From Prosthecobacter sp. (GTDB lineage: Bacteria > Verrucomicrobiota > Verrucomicrobiia > Verrucomicrobiales > Verrucomicrobiaceae), in assembly GCF_020439865.1 (NCBI RefSeq), contig NZ_JAGRPF010000135.1:1-64000 (forward strand): 64,000 nt of DNA, in the 5' to 3' direction. Below are positions 26,326 to 35,351 of the stretch, in pieces (position 1 is the stretch's first letter; every line of letters starts with the position of its first letter). The notes under the pieces are model-generated. The model was not told where the DNA came from and ran no database searches. It saw only the letters and a list, made by a program, of their open reading frames with translations. The position numbers and the translations under genes are program-made.

Positions 26326-27756
26326 TCAAAACAACTCGGTCAGCGGCCTGCCTTCATCGAGCAGGTTGTAGGCGCGACCGAGCTTGTCGTGAGCTTCGAG
26401 GTCGCCGATTCCCATGGCATAATAGACGGTCTTCGTGACGTCCTCGGGATAGATCGGCCGGTCCTTCGGCAGTTCAGCACGCGCGTCAGTTTCACCCACC
26501 GCCTGACCACCGCGGATGCCCGCGCCGGCCATGAGCACGCTCATGCAGGCGGTCCAGTGATCGCGCCCCGCACCCACCACGCCGCCGGAGCGACGGTCTC
26601 CGACTTTGGGCATGCGACCCATCTCGCTAGTGACCATCACCAGCGTTTCATCGAGCAGGCCGCGCGAGGAAAGATCCTCGAGGAACGCGGAGAAGCAGCG
26701 GTCGAACTGCGGCAGGAGGTTTTCGCGCAGGCAGTTAAAGTTGTTCCCATGCGTGTCCCAACTGCCGGCGCTGCGGCACTTCTTGGCGAGACTTTCATCG
26801 CCCATCCAAAACACGGTGATGAATGGCACGCCCGCCTCGACCAAGCGACGCGCCATGAGCAGGCTCATGCCGTTGATGTCCTGACCGTAACGCTCGCGCA
26901 GCTTCAACGGTTCGCTCTCGATGTCGAAAGCGTTCGCCGTGCCGCTTGAAGAAAGCAGATCAAACGCACGCTCCTGCTGCTTCACATAATTTTGAATCGC
27001 CACCTCGTGATCCAATTCACGACGCGCGTCATTCATCGCCGCCAGCAACGCCTTGCGATCCTGCATGCGCGACGCCGTCATGCCACCGCCGACGGAAATG
27101 GTCGGCGCGGCAAACTTCAGCGGCTCTTCAAAACGGCCATTCAGGAAAAACGGATCGTATTCCATGCCGATGCGACCCGCGAACTGTCCCGGACGCGTGA
27201 ACGGCAGCTTGCTCGGCTTGTGCGGCAACGTGATGAGCGATGGCAGCGACGGATGCTGAGGGCGCTTCATGCCGATCACGCTTCCCATGTAAGGCCAGTC
27301 GTCTGGATACGGGCGACGGTCGTTGCCCTGCTGCTTGAAGGTCGGATCCGGTGCGTGGCCGGTGAGATTGTAATAATAGCCCGCGTGATGATCGCCCGTG
27401 GCGCGTCCGCCGTCGGTCACGCCGTGGATCATCGAGAATCGATGCGCCTGCTTCGCCAGCAGAGGCAGATGCTCGCACAGGCGAATGTCATCGCCCGTGG
27501 TGCGGATCGGCTTGAACTCACCGCGATACTCCAGCGGCGCATCTGGCTTCATGTCCCACATGTCGATGTGCGACGAACCGCCGCAGAGGAAAAACAGTAC
27601 CGTCGATTTCGCCGGCTTCGCCAGAGTGGGAGCTGCCACCGCAGGTCCGGTCGAAGCACGCACGCCGCCTTTGAATCCGAGCGACGCCAGCCCCATCGTC
27701 GAAGCCGTGAGAAAGGCGCGACGGTCCATGGCGGGACGGAAAAGCGGAGAGGACAT
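26326..27756 (-). CDS. DUF1501 (sulfatase-like) protein with Tat-type signal
   Basis: 476 residues from the ATG at 27756. The N-terminus MSSPLFRPAMDRRAFLTAS contains a twin-arginine followed by a hydrophobic stretch, suggesting Tat export. The body is DUF1501: GGSSHIDMWDMKPDAP, EHLPLLAKQAHRFSMIHGVT, DHHAGYYYNLTGHAP, and VMVTSEMGRMPKVG followed by GRDHWTACMSVLMAGAGIRGGQAVGETD. The fold is related to alkaline phosphatase/sulfatase enzymes, but no activity is known. In Planctomycetes and Verrucomicrobia these genes usually sit beside DUF1549/DUF1553 genes; here the partner is not adjacent. A second possible start is the internal ATG at 27729. Confidence 0.9.
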   Translation of the reverse strand: MSSPLFRPAMDRRAFLTASTMGLASLGFKGGVRASTGPAVAAPTLAKPAKSTVLFFLCGGSSHIDMWDMKPDAPLEYRGEFKPIRTTGDDIRLCEHLPLLAKQAHRFSMIHGVTDGGRATGDHHAGYYYNLTGHAPDPTFKQQGNDRRPYPDDWPYMGSVIGMKRPQHPSLPSLITLPHKPSKLPFTRPGQFAGRIGMEYDPFFLNGRFEEPLKFAAPTISVGGGMTASRMQDRKALLAAMNDARRELDHEVAIQNYVKQQERAFDLLSSSGTANAFDIESEPLKLRERYGQDINGMSLLMARRLVEAGVPFITVFWMGDESLAKKCRSAGSWDTHGNNFNCLRENLLPQFDRCFSAFLEDLSSRGLLDETLVMVTSEMGRMPKVGDRRSGGVVGAGRDHWTACMSVLMAGAGIRGGQAVGETDARAELPKDRPIYPEDVTKTVYYAMGIGDLEAHDKLGRAYNLLDEGRPLTELF

Positions 27757-27848
27757 GGGAAGAGACCTGCTTTCTACGGCCTCCAAACGTCCGCCTTGTC
27801 ACTTTGCAGGCGATTTGCGTAAAGGACGGGTCTGTGGTCTGATCACGC

Positions 27849-28751
27849 GTGGAATTTCACCAGCTTCGCTACTTCATCGCTTCTGCCGAGGAACTGAGCA
27901 TTTCGGCTGCGGCAAAGCGTCTGCACGTCACGCAACCAGCGCTGAGCCGCCAGATCGCCGTGCTGGAGGCGGAACTGGGTGTGGCGTTGTTTGATCGCAT
28001 CCGCAAACGCATCCACCTCACCGACGCAGGCCGCTTTTTCCTGCCAAAGGCACGCCAGATCGTCTGCGACGCCGAAACGGGTGCGCAGCAGTTGCGCGAG
28101 CAGTTTGGCAAGGCCCGGCGCACGTTGCGACTGGGATTCCTCACGCCGTTTCTTGACGATCTCGTGGCTCCGGCGGTGCGCGAGTTCCGTCAACGTCACC
28201 CGAAGGCTCAAGTGAGCCTTTTTGAACTGCCCCCGCGTGCCCAACTCGACCGCCTGCGCAATCACGAACTTGACGCCGCCATTCTCGGAAACATCTCGGA
28301 AGCAGACCGCGCGTTCTTCACCATCCGCACACTGTCACGGCACAAGATGGCCGCCGTTCTGCCAGAGGATCACGCATTGGCAAAGAAGAAGTCGATCAAG
28401 CTCTCAGCCCTGAAGAACGACTCGTGGGTTTCTCTCTCCGACGCCTTCTTCCCGGGTCGTCGCGAGTTTCTCCGCTCCATCTGCCAACAGGCTGGATTTG
28501 AACCGCAGGTCGTGAGCGAGGTTGATTCGCTTTCCATGATGCTCGGAGCCGTCACGGCCGGCGAAGGCGTCGCCGTCATTCCCGCGCATGCAAGCAAACT
28601 GCCGCATGGAGGCTGCGTGTTCATGCCACTTGCTGCTCCGGTTCCGACTTCCGAACTGCTTCTCGTCATGCCAAAACAGGCACCGGACCGGGAGCTCACG
28701 ACGCTGACGAGCTTGATCGCGGAACTGGCCGCGCAAATCGCCCGGCCATGA
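27849..28751 (+). CDS. LysR-family transcriptional regulator
   Basis: 300 residues beginning at a GTG. Residues 1-60 are the winged helix-turn-helix of LysR proteins (FHQLRYFIASAEELSISAAAKRLHVTQPALSRQIAVLEAELG), and the rest is a periplasmic-binding-protein-like effector domain (LRLGFLTPFLDDLVAP, LDAAILGN, MLGAVTAGEGVAVIPAH). It resembles the CatR/BenM/CbbR type by the opening EFHQLRYF. It is divergent from the DUF1501 gene and followed by the CocE-type hydrolase gene at 44 bases, either of which could be regulated. A weak TTGTCA-17-GTAAAG promoter-like pair lies at 27796-27824. Confidence 0.92.
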   Translation: MEFHQLRYFIASAEELSISAAAKRLHVTQPALSRQIAVLEAELGVALFDRIRKRIHLTDAGRFFLPKARQIVCDAETGAQQLREQFGKARRTLRLGFLTPFLDDLVAPAVREFRQRHPKAQVSLFELPPRAQLDRLRNHELDAAILGNISEADRAFFTIRTLSRHKMAAVLPEDHALAKKKSIKLSALKNDSWVSLSDAFFPGRREFLRSICQQAGFEPQVVSEVDSLSMMLGAVTAGEGVAVIPAHASKLPHGGCVFMPLAAPVPTSELLLVMPKQAPDRELTTLTSLIAELAAQIARP

Positions 28752-28795
28752 CATCATTCCAGTAACGTCCGCAATGAAACGTGCGTAATGGGTTG

Positions 28796-30442
28796 ATGCG
28801 CCATCTTTTGCTCCTTCTCGTCTCCGTCGTATCCCTGCATTCGGCGGAACCTCCCAAACTCGATTTTGGAACCATCCGTGAAGAGCATCTCATGATTCCG
28901 ATGCGGGATGGCAAGCGTCTTTCCGCCTATGTCTTCTTTCCTCCGGGCGAGGGCAAATGGCCCGCCATTTTCGAACAGCGCTACGCGGACATCAGCAGCG
29001 CCGGATCGCGCAAGGCGGCGGCGAAGTTTGCCGAGGGCGGCTTCGTGATCGCACTGGTGAACTATCGCGGCACGCATGAAAGCGAAGGCGTTTATCGTGG
29101 TTACCGCGGCCTGCAATGGGGACCGCTGCGCGATGGCTATGATGTCTGTGAGTGGCTCGCCGCACAGCCGTGGTGCACAGGCAAGATCGGCACGTATGGC
29201 GGATCGCAGGCGGGCTATGCGCAGAATTATCTCGCAGTGACACAGCCGCCGCACCTCGTGGCGCAATACATGACTGACACGGGCCTGAGCCTGTATCAGG
29301 AAGGCTACCGCATCGGCGGTGCGACGAAGCCGCAGCGCTTCATCAAAGGCGGCGCGGTGGCACGCGACATCAAGGACAACGAAGCCATGCTGCGCGAGTG
29401 GGACCAGCATCCGAACTACGATGACTACTGGCGCGATGAAGACGCGTCGCTGCACTTTGACAAGATGAACTACCCCTGCTTCACCATCGGCAGTTGGTTT
29501 GATTTCATGTGCCAGGGCAGCGTGGCGAGTTTCATCGGGCGCAATCAATACGGAGGCCCCTCCTCACGCGGCCACCAGCAGCTCATCATCGGTCCGTGGC
29601 TGCATGGCGGCTATCCGAAGTCGAACAAGATCGGCGAGCTCGTGTTTCCGGAGAACGCAATATTCGACGTGTATGCGCACATGAAGAAGTGGTTCAATCA
29701 CCACCTCAAAGGCGAGAACAACGGTGTCGAGAAGGAAACACCCGTGCGCTACTACGTGATGGGAGCCACTGGAGAAGAAGGCGCGCCGGGCAATGTGTGG
29801 CGCGAGGAAAAAAACTTCCCGCCGCCGAGCACAGCATCGGATTGGTTCCTGCAGCCCGATGGCAAACTCGCCTCGAGCAAGGTATCCGCCACGAAGGCGA
29901 GCACCTCTTATCTGAGCGATCCCGCACATCCGATGAGCCTGCCGTACACGGGCTTCCCTGGCGCACGAGATGCTCGCGGGTTTGAAGAACAGGCCGAAGT
30001 GCGCACTTGGACAAGCGAGGTGCTCACGAAACCGGTTGAGGTGACCGGCCGCATCAAGGCGGAGGTCTTTGTATCCTCAACCGCCAAGGACACCGATTTC
30101 GTTCTGCGCGTCACGGACGTGTATCCTGACGGACGGTCCATGTTGCTCATGGATTACCCATTGCGTGCTCGCTACCACGAGGGCTTCGATCATCAAAAGC
30201 TGCTCGTGCCCGGAGAGGTCACCAAACTCGCCTGGGACATCGGCTGGACGAGCATCATTTTTAACAAAGGACATCGCATCCGCGTGACGATCGCCAGCAC
30301 GGGCGCACCCTTCTATGAACCGAATCCGCAGACCGGCGCGCCGATCAGTCATTTCATCACCGAGCCCGGCGTGGCGGCGATCAACACCATCTGGCACGAT
30401 GCTGCCCATGCCTCGCGCGTAATCCTGCCCGTAGTGAAATAA
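28796..30442 (+). CDS. CocE/NonD-family hydrolase (X-Pro dipeptidyl-peptidase S15 type), secreted
   Basis: 548 residues from the ATG at 28796, which starts a clear signal peptide (MRHLLLLLVSVVSLHSAE). The alpha/beta-hydrolase domain contains IPMRDGKRLSAYVFFP, the nucleophile elbow GTYGGSQAGY with the serine at about 137, and ADVSSAGS-like cap residues. The C-terminal jelly-roll domain (VTGRIKAEVFVSSTAKDTDFVLRVTDV, GHRIRVTIAS) is typical of cocaine esterase, glutaryl-7-ACA acylase and XPDAP. The substrate, an ester or amide, is unknown. The GTG at 28781 is an alternative start, five codons earlier. It follows the LysR gene and precedes a lactonase-like gene by 17 bases, suggesting cotranscription. 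Confidence 0.9.
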   Translation: MRHLLLLLVSVVSLHSAEPPKLDFGTIREEHLMIPMRDGKRLSAYVFFPPGEGKWPAIFEQRYADISSAGSRKAAAKFAEGGFVIALVNYRGTHESEGVYRGYRGLQWGPLRDGYDVCEWLAAQPWCTGKIGTYGGSQAGYAQNYLAVTQPPHLVAQYMTDTGLSLYQEGYRIGGATKPQRFIKGGAVARDIKDNEAMLREWDQHPNYDDYWRDEDASLHFDKMNYPCFTIGSWFDFMCQGSVASFIGRNQYGGPSSRGHQQLIIGPWLHGGYPKSNKIGELVFPENAIFDVYAHMKKWFNHHLKGENNGVEKETPVRYYVMGATGEEGAPGNVWREEKNFPPPSTASDWFLQPDGKLASSKVSATKASTSYLSDPAHPMSLPYTGFPGARDARGFEEQAEVRTWTSEVLTKPVEVTGRIKAEVFVSSTAKDTDFVLRVTDVYPDGRSMLLMDYPLRARYHEGFDHQKLLVPGEVTKLAWDIGWTSIIFNKGHRIRVTIASTGAPFYEPNPQTGAPISHFITEPGVAAINTIWHDAAHASRVILPVVK

Positions 30443-30459
30443 GCTGACACTTCCCTCTC

Positions 30460-31710
30460 ATGCCCCCTTCCTCTCATTCCCGCCGCATTTTTCTCCAAAC
30501 GCTCGTCGCATCAGCGATCAGCAGTCCATTGCTCGCAGCCACAGAACCCGGAGCGCTCATCGCCTATGTGGGGACCTACACCTCGCCGCTGCAAAACATG
30601 CGAAAAACCCAGGTGGATCTGCCGCCCGGGAACGGACGCGGCATTCATCTGTTTGAAGTGGACCGTGCCACCGGAGCAATGAAACCATGCGGACTGTTTG
30701 AAATGGGCACCAGCCCGAGCTGCCTCGCTTTCAGTCCTGACAAGAAACACCTCTATTCGGGCAACGAAACCGAGCGGATCGGCGACAATGAATCTGGAAC
30801 GGTGAGCGCTTTTGCCATCGATCCTCAAAGCGGCCAGTTGAAACTGCTGAACAGCGTCAGTTCAGAAGGCAAAGGTCCCGCGCACCTCAGCGTGCATCCG
30901 TCAGGAAAGTTCGTGCTCGTGGCGAACTACTTCGGCGGCACGGTGGCCGTGATTCCCATCCTTCCCGACGGCAGCCTCGGCCCCGCGAGCGATGTGAAAA
31001 AAGACGAAGGAACCTTGGGCCCCACCAAGGCCGCCCACGCACCTCCCGGCAGCTTTGCCATCAGTGGACATGATCAGGCCCATGCGCACATGATTGAAGC
31101 AGATCCGTCTGGAAAATTCGTTCTGCACTCAGACCTCGGACTGGATCAGATCTATCTTTGGAAATTCGACGAACAGACCGGCAAACTGACGGCAAACACT
31201 CCTGCGACGGTCTCACTGCCTCCCGGCGACGGCCCGCGACACTTCGCGTTCCATCCGAAGGGCACGTGGCTCTATTCTCTGCAGGAGGAAGGTTCCACGG
31301 TCGTCCTCTTCGATTACAACAACGCCAACGGACAACTCGCCGCCAGACAAACCCTGTCGAGCCTGCCGCCCGGATTTGCCGGCAGCAACTTCTGCTCCGA
31401 AATCATGGTCTCGCCCGATGGACGCTTTGTCTATGCGGGCAACCGACTGCACGACAGCATCGCCATCTTCTCCGTCGGTGAGGATGGAACACTGACTTTC
31501 CTCACTGAGGAATGGACGCGCGGCGACTATCCACGGAGCTTCAACTTCGATCCGAGCGGGCAATTCCTCTATGTCTGCAATCAGCGCGCCGACAACGTCG
31601 CGGCTTTCCGAGTCGATGCCAAAACAGGAACACTCGCATTCACGGGACACTTCACGCCTGTAGGAAACCCTTCGATCATCGTGTTCCGCGATCTCTCGCA
31701 GCAGAAATAG
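30460..31710 (+). CDS. Lactonase-family seven-bladed propeller (6-phosphogluconolactonase-like), exported
   Basis: 416 residues. The N-terminus SRRIFLQTLVASAISSPLLA is a twin-arginine-type signal peptide, so unlike E. coli Pgl this protein is probably exported and unlikely to serve the cytosolic pentose phosphate pathway. The propeller shows the family phrases AYVGTYTS, PSCLAFSPDKKHLYSGNE, GPAHLSVHPSGKFVLVANYFGGTVAV, DGPRHFAFHPKGTWLY and EWTRGDYPRSFNFDPSGQFLYVCNQ. Related lactonases include YbhE and muconate-cycloisomerase-like proteins. A role in hydrolysing sugar lactones in the periplasm is a reasonable inference. It is convergent with trpC with an 8-base gap. Confidence 0.9.
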   Translation: MPPSSHSRRIFLQTLVASAISSPLLAATEPGALIAYVGTYTSPLQNMRKTQVDLPPGNGRGIHLFEVDRATGAMKPCGLFEMGTSPSCLAFSPDKKHLYSGNETERIGDNESGTVSAFAIDPQSGQLKLLNSVSSEGKGPAHLSVHPSGKFVLVANYFGGTVAVIPILPDGSLGPASDVKKDEGTLGPTKAAHAPPGSFAISGHDQAHAHMIEADPSGKFVLHSDLGLDQIYLWKFDEQTGKLTANTPATVSLPPGDGPRHFAFHPKGTWLYSLQEEGSTVVLFDYNNANGQLAARQTLSSLPPGFAGSNFCSEIMVSPDGRFVYAGNRLHDSIAIFSVGEDGTLTFLTEEWTRGDYPRSFNFDPSGQFLYVCNQRADNVAAFRVDAKTGTLAFTGHFTPVGNPSIIVFRDLSQQK

Positions 31711-31718
31711 ACGGCGAA

Positions 31719-32513
31719 TCAATGAAACTGCTCCGGCACCGGGGCACGGTACTGCGGGAGATCGACGAGAATGTTCGGGCTGCGCATCAGCGTCTCGCCG
31801 ATCAGAAGCGCATTCGCTCCCGCTTCGGCAAGGCGATGGGCGTCGGCGGGCGTTTTGATTCCGCTTTCAGAAACGAGGACAACATCGTCCGGAACTTCTT
31901 CAGCGAGTTCTTCCGTGGTGGAGAGATCGACGGTGAAGCTCTTCAAGTTGCGATTGTTCACGCCGATGATACGGGCGTCTGTCGCGAGCGCACGTTCGAG
32001 TTCAGGCAGATTATGAACTTCAACAAGTGCGTCGACCTGGAAGGTCTGCGCCACCTCAAGCAGGTGCTCCAGCGTGGGTTGGTCGAGAGCCGCGACGATG
32101 AGCAGGATGGCATCCGCCCCCGCAACCACGGCCTCAAAGATCTGCGCCTCATGAATGATGAAGTCCTTGCGCAGGCAAGGGATGTCCACCTGCTCGCGAA
32201 TGAGGGAAAGGTATTCGAGTCGGCCTTGAAAATACTTTTCGTCCGTGAGCACGGAGATGGCGCTGGCGCCCGCCTTCTCGTAGCCGCGGGCAATGGTCAG
32301 CGGATCAAAGTCGGCGGCAATCGTTCCGGCTGAAGGCGAAGCGCGCTTGACCTCGGCGATGATGCTGAGACGCGTCGGATCGTTGCGCAATGCGTCGTAA
32401 AAGGAGCGTACATCATCACGCAACGCGGCGGCGGCGCGGAGCTTTTCGGCGCGGGGCAGCAGGCGTTGCAGTTCGGTGTGCTTGTGGGCGATGATTTCGT
32501 CCAGCTTGTTCAT
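31719..32513 (-). CDS. trpC: Indole-3-glycerol phosphate synthase
   Basis: 264 residues, the standard length of a monofunctional IGPS (EC 4.1.1.48), which closes the indole ring in tryptophan synthesis. Catalytic-type segments are present: SIIAEVKRASPSAG with the lysine near 54, VLTDEKYFQG, LRKDFIIHEAQI with the catalytic lysine, DALVEVHN, IGVNNRNLKSFTVD and VSESGIKTPADA. It stands alone, with no other trp gene in the window. The ATG at 32513 follows a C-rich leader. Confidence 0.97.
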   Translation of the reverse strand: MNKLDEIIAHKHTELQRLLPRAEKLRAAAALRDDVRSFYDALRNDPTRLSIIAEVKRASPSAGTIAADFDPLTIARGYEKAGASAISVLTDEKYFQGRLEYLSLIREQVDIPCLRKDFIIHEAQIFEAVVAGADAILLIVAALDQPTLEHLLEVAQTFQVDALVEVHNLPELERALATDARIIGVNNRNLKSFTVDLSTTEELAEEVPDDVVLVSESGIKTPADAHRLAEAGANALLIGETLMRSPNILVDLPQYRAPVPEQFH

Positions 32514-32596
32514 GGGGCGCGCATGGAATCCAGATGACAGGTCAAATCCAATGGGAAGATTGTTTTCACGGTCGTCTCTCAGACCTGTAGGCCAGC

Positions 32597-33442
32597 TTAA
32601 ACACTCAGATCAAATGCCTCGAATACGTTCCGGTGCTTCAACGGCATGCTCATCCGCGGCCGGTCCTGAATCATATTGTAGGTAATACCTTTGGCGAAGC
32701 CAAGTTCGTGAATGTGATCGGCAAAGACATGGCCACGCCTGATGAAGCGGTCCAAGACTTCCATGGAGCGGTATCTCGCATCGGCCAGAATGTCGATCGG
32801 TCCCTTCACTGTCTCCACGCATTTCAGATGGTCGCCGGTCGGGTAAACTTTCGCCAGAGGACCATCGACAAAGATGAAGCTGTAAGGCCTGTAAGGAGTG
32901 TCCCTGTAGGAGTGGGTGGGAACGTCCCCTCTCCAACGGTCGGCAACGACTGGCGACAAATGGAAGGTGATGAACTGCCTCTGCTTCTCAGGCAGGATTG
33001 ACTGGGTGTTCTTGAGGGGCTTTTCAATGCTCTCCATTGACTGGATATGACCATCATAGGAGGGATCCTCCTGCTGGTTAAGCCAGAGCGCATGGCTCAT
33101 GAAAATGGATGTAACCCCGCTCCCCAACTCCAAAACGTGCTCGGGTTTGTGACGGCGCAGGTATCTGTGCAACAAATAGTATTCCGTCAGCGGGACCCCG
33201 CCGCTGATAGATTTCCCGGGAATGGCAAGCAGTTCACGGTTTTCATCCAAATTAAAGTAGTCCAGGGCGATTTTCGCCATTCTGGCTTCCTCGGCTTTGG
33301 CCTCTTCAGGCTTGGGAAGCAAATACGACCGGTCCCACTTTGCCCGAATTTTGCTGATCTTCCTGCCGATTGAGTTGAAGAATTTGGGAAGTCCCCGCTT
33401 CTCACCGTTCTCATACGGCCATAGTAATGTAGTGATGCTCAT
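32597..33442 (-). CDS. Class I SAM-dependent methyltransferase-like protein, function unknown
   Basis: 281 residues with no signal peptide. The only clear signature is the Rossmann glycine motif HVLELGSGVTSIFMS at about residues 102-116, with an acidic SMESIEK segment after it and SFIFVDGPLAKVYPTG around 190-205. This suggests an S-adenosylmethionine-binding fold like that of small O- or N-methyltransferases. By eye the coding DNA is less GC-rich than its neighbours, which may indicate transfer. It has a good promoter in the 232-base gap it shares with the divergent ACP gene, so it may belong to that locus. No specific substrate can be named. Confidence 0.7.
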   Translation of the reverse strand: MSITTLLWPYENGEKRGLPKFFNSIGRKISKIRAKWDRSYLLPKPEEAKAEEARMAKIALDYFNLDENRELLAIPGKSISGGVPLTEYYLLHRYLRRHKPEHVLELGSGVTSIFMSHALWLNQQEDPSYDGHIQSMESIEKPLKNTQSILPEKQRQFITFHLSPVVADRWRGDVPTHSYRDTPYRPYSFIFVDGPLAKVYPTGDHLKCVETVKGPIDILADARYRSMEVLDRFIRRGHVFADHIHELGFAKGITYNMIQDRPRMSMPLKHRNVFEAFDLSV

Positions 33443-33507
33443 CTGATGACGTCGAAATTTGAAACTCGTAGTTACGACCTTTTTTCTCGGCCGCCGCGAG
33501 GGCGCTT

Positions 33508-33536
33508 TCTCTAATAACCGACCAAGGCAAAGTCAA
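33508..33536 (-). promoter_or_regulatory. Sigma-70-type promoter for the methyltransferase-like gene
   Basis: On the minus strand TTGACT (33536-33531) is followed after exactly 17 bases by TAGAGA (33513-33508). The -35 matches five of six consensus bases. The start codon is about 65 bases downstream. Confidence 0.6.
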
Positions 33537-33674
33537 TGTGTTAAGTCGTGCCCAATTGGCTGGCAGGAAGACGGGACGTTACCGCCCGACCGCGCACGTG
33601 TTCCGATGATGCAAAATACGCATACAGGGCTTTCTTGACGACAGGCTTGATGCAGGCTCTTTCCACTGAAGAAA

Positions 33675-33935
33675 ATGCCCGAAGTCCCCATCACACCAGA
33701 AGCCGTGATCGAACTGCTCACCTCCGAGCATATTCTCGAACCCCAGGAGCCGATCCTTCCCGAGACCGATCTCTTCACGCTTGGACTGGATTCGATGGCA
33801 ATGATGCAGCTGTTGTTGCAAATCGAGCAGCGCTTTCAACTCACCGTCAATCCGTCGGAAATGACCCGTGAGCGCTTCGCCACCGCCGGTTCCCTGGCCA
33901 CGTTCCTGAGGGAAAAACGACGTCTCGCCGCCTGA
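33675..33935 (+). CDS. Stand-alone acyl/peptidyl carrier protein
   Basis: 86 residues with the fold and length of an acyl carrier protein. The phosphopantetheine attachment serine is S40 in LFTLGLDSMAMMQLLLQIE, close to the usual LGxDS pattern. DSM rather than DSL is common in carrier proteins of nonribosomal or polyketide type. It overlaps the next gene (TGATG), so it is translationally coupled to the condensation-type acyltransferase, its probable partner. No fatty-acid synthase, adenylation or ketosynthase gene is adjacent, which argues against a housekeeping AcpP. The ATG at 33675 follows GAAGAAA. Confidence 0.9.
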   Translation: MPEVPITPEAVIELLTSEHILEPQEPILPETDLFTLGLDSMAMMQLLLQIEQRFQLTVNPSEMTRERFATAGSLATFLREKRRLAA

Positions 33936-35224
33936 TGCTGACGTTGCCCGCCACCACGGTCGATTATTTCCTCGCCGGGCTTGAGTCCTTCATGCGCCGC
34001 AGCGGGCAGGATACGCATTGGGGTGTGACAGTTTTGAAGCTGGAGGGCAAACCCGACGCCGACTTGCTGGCGCGAGTCTGGGAGCAGATCCACGCGCACC
34101 ATCCAATGCTGGGAGCACGGTTGAAACGTGTGTGGCGCGGCTGGCGGCTGGCCTGGGAAAGTCAGGGGACAGTTCCCGCGCCTGCAATCACGTGGCATCC
34201 AACGCAATCAGTGCCGCCCGACAAGAACATCCTCCGTGAGCGGTTTCAAGGCCAGGTCGGATCCAAGCCCCTTCGTTCCCCCTTGTTGATGGAGGTCTTT
34301 CCGTTCGGCGACCATGACCAACATGTCATTCTGCTGACATGGCGACACGCGCTGCTCGATGGCACGGGCATCAATCTGCTGCTGGAAAAAATGGCGTCAG
34401 GCGATGCCAGCGCAGGCCCGCCAGAACCTGCGCCACCAAAACGCCACAGAATGAGAGACGTGTTCCAACGAGCCCGGCCTCTGATGAAACGCCTGCATGC
34501 CATGACCAGCGCCGGCTGTCTGTCCGCCTGGGCCAAGGGGGGGGCGAAGGGCGGTGCGCCCGATTTTCATGTGATCGAATTCTCCCAAGAGCAGTCGGAA
34601 AGAGCTGCAGTTCGTCTGCGCACCGCGTGCGGCGACTTTTTGCAGATGCCTTTTTATGCAGCGGTCGCTGCGCGTGCTCTACGACTGCTGCATGAGAGGC
34701 GCGGATGGCACAGTCCCCAGATCCATCTGCAACTGCCTTTCCAGTCCCGCGGCCGCAGCCGCGACCTGCTGTTCGGCAATCATACTGGGACTCTGCCGTT
34801 GTTTCTCGACGCCGGAGCTCTTGGTACGCTTGAGGAAGCCGTGAGTCATCTGCTCGAGAGGTACCGCGAGGCGATGAGAGAAGAGATGCCGAAGGCATCG
34901 GAAGCCCTGATGACCTTGGCGGCCCACCTGCCGGTCGGTTGGTTCATCCCAGCCGTCCGTCTGTCCAACTGCGGCCAGATTTGCAGCCTCTTTCATTCCC
35001 ATACCGGTTCTTTTCTGCCGGGGCGTGGCGAGTTCGCCGGAGCACCGGTTCAGAACGTTTACAACATTCCCAACGTGTGTTCCCCACCGGGCTTGGGAAT
35101 CTTTTTCTCCGACTTTGCCGGACGAATTACTCTCACCCTTTCGTGGCGGAGAGGTTCGGTCTCCCCCGAGGAGGTGGAGACCGTGAACCAAAAGATCCAG
35201 GAGGATCTGACCGGAGGGCGATAA
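33935..35224 (+). CDS. Condensation-domain-type (WS/DGAT, PapA-like) acyltransferase
   Basis: 429 residues, the size of one NRPS condensation domain or a wax-ester-synthase/PapA-type acyltransferase. The catalytic motif HxxxDG is present as WRHALLDGTG, with H138 and D142. The first histidine of the classical HHxxxDG is arginine. Other family-like parts are the N-terminal VTVLKLEGKPDADLLARVWEQI segment with HHPMLGARL, and a C-terminal NVYNIPNVCSPPGLGIFFSDFAGRITLTL. Such enzymes transfer an acyl group from a carrier protein or CoA to an amine or hydroxyl. The start overlaps the ACP stop. No signal peptide or membrane span is seen. Product unknown. Confidence 0.82.
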   Translation: MLTLPATTVDYFLAGLESFMRRSGQDTHWGVTVLKLEGKPDADLLARVWEQIHAHHPMLGARLKRVWRGWRLAWESQGTVPAPAITWHPTQSVPPDKNILRERFQGQVGSKPLRSPLLMEVFPFGDHDQHVILLTWRHALLDGTGINLLLEKMASGDASAGPPEPAPPKRHRMRDVFQRARPLMKRLHAMTSAGCLSAWAKGGAKGGAPDFHVIEFSQEQSERAAVRLRTACGDFLQMPFYAAVAARALRLLHERRGWHSPQIHLQLPFQSRGRSRDLLFGNHTGTLPLFLDAGALGTLEEAVSHLLERYREAMREEMPKASEALMTLAAHLPVGWFIPAVRLSNCGQICSLFHSHTGSFLPGRGEFAGAPVQNVYNIPNVCSPPGLGIFFSDFAGRITLTLSWRRGSVSPEEVETVNQKIQEDLTGGR

Positions 35225-35252
35225 GAATCGGGCCCGTATAAGTGGATACGAA

Positions 35253-35345
35253 GTGCCAGGGAACCGCGACATGAGCAGGCAGGCTGCCGTTGCTTCCGTC
35301 AGGACCTGGCGGGGTTCGCAAGCTGAACATCCGCGGCCCCTGACG
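35253..35345 (-). ncRNA. ffs: Bacterial signal recognition particle RNA, small (4.5S) type
   Basis: Read on the minus strand, this stretch carries the SRP RNA core GCCAGGTCCTGACGGAAGCA followed by ACGGCAGC, which corresponds to the conserved apical helix 8 (AGGUCxxGGAAGGAAGCAGCC-like). The flanks fold into the expected rod: GTCAGGG (from 35344) pairs with CCCTGGC (to 35255), CCGCG with CGCGG, and GAACC with GGTTC. The RNA scaffolds Ffh in cotranslational targeting of membrane and secreted proteins. Ends are approximate to a few bases. It lies between, and convergent with, the acyltransferase gene, and is divergent from the coiled-coil operon. Confidence 0.88.
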
Positions 35346-35351
35346 CCTGCT

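Noticed and set aside
27796-27824. TTGTCA-17-GTAAAG as LysR promoter
   Set aside because: The spacing fits but the -10 matches the consensus poorly, so it is mentioned only in the gene entry.
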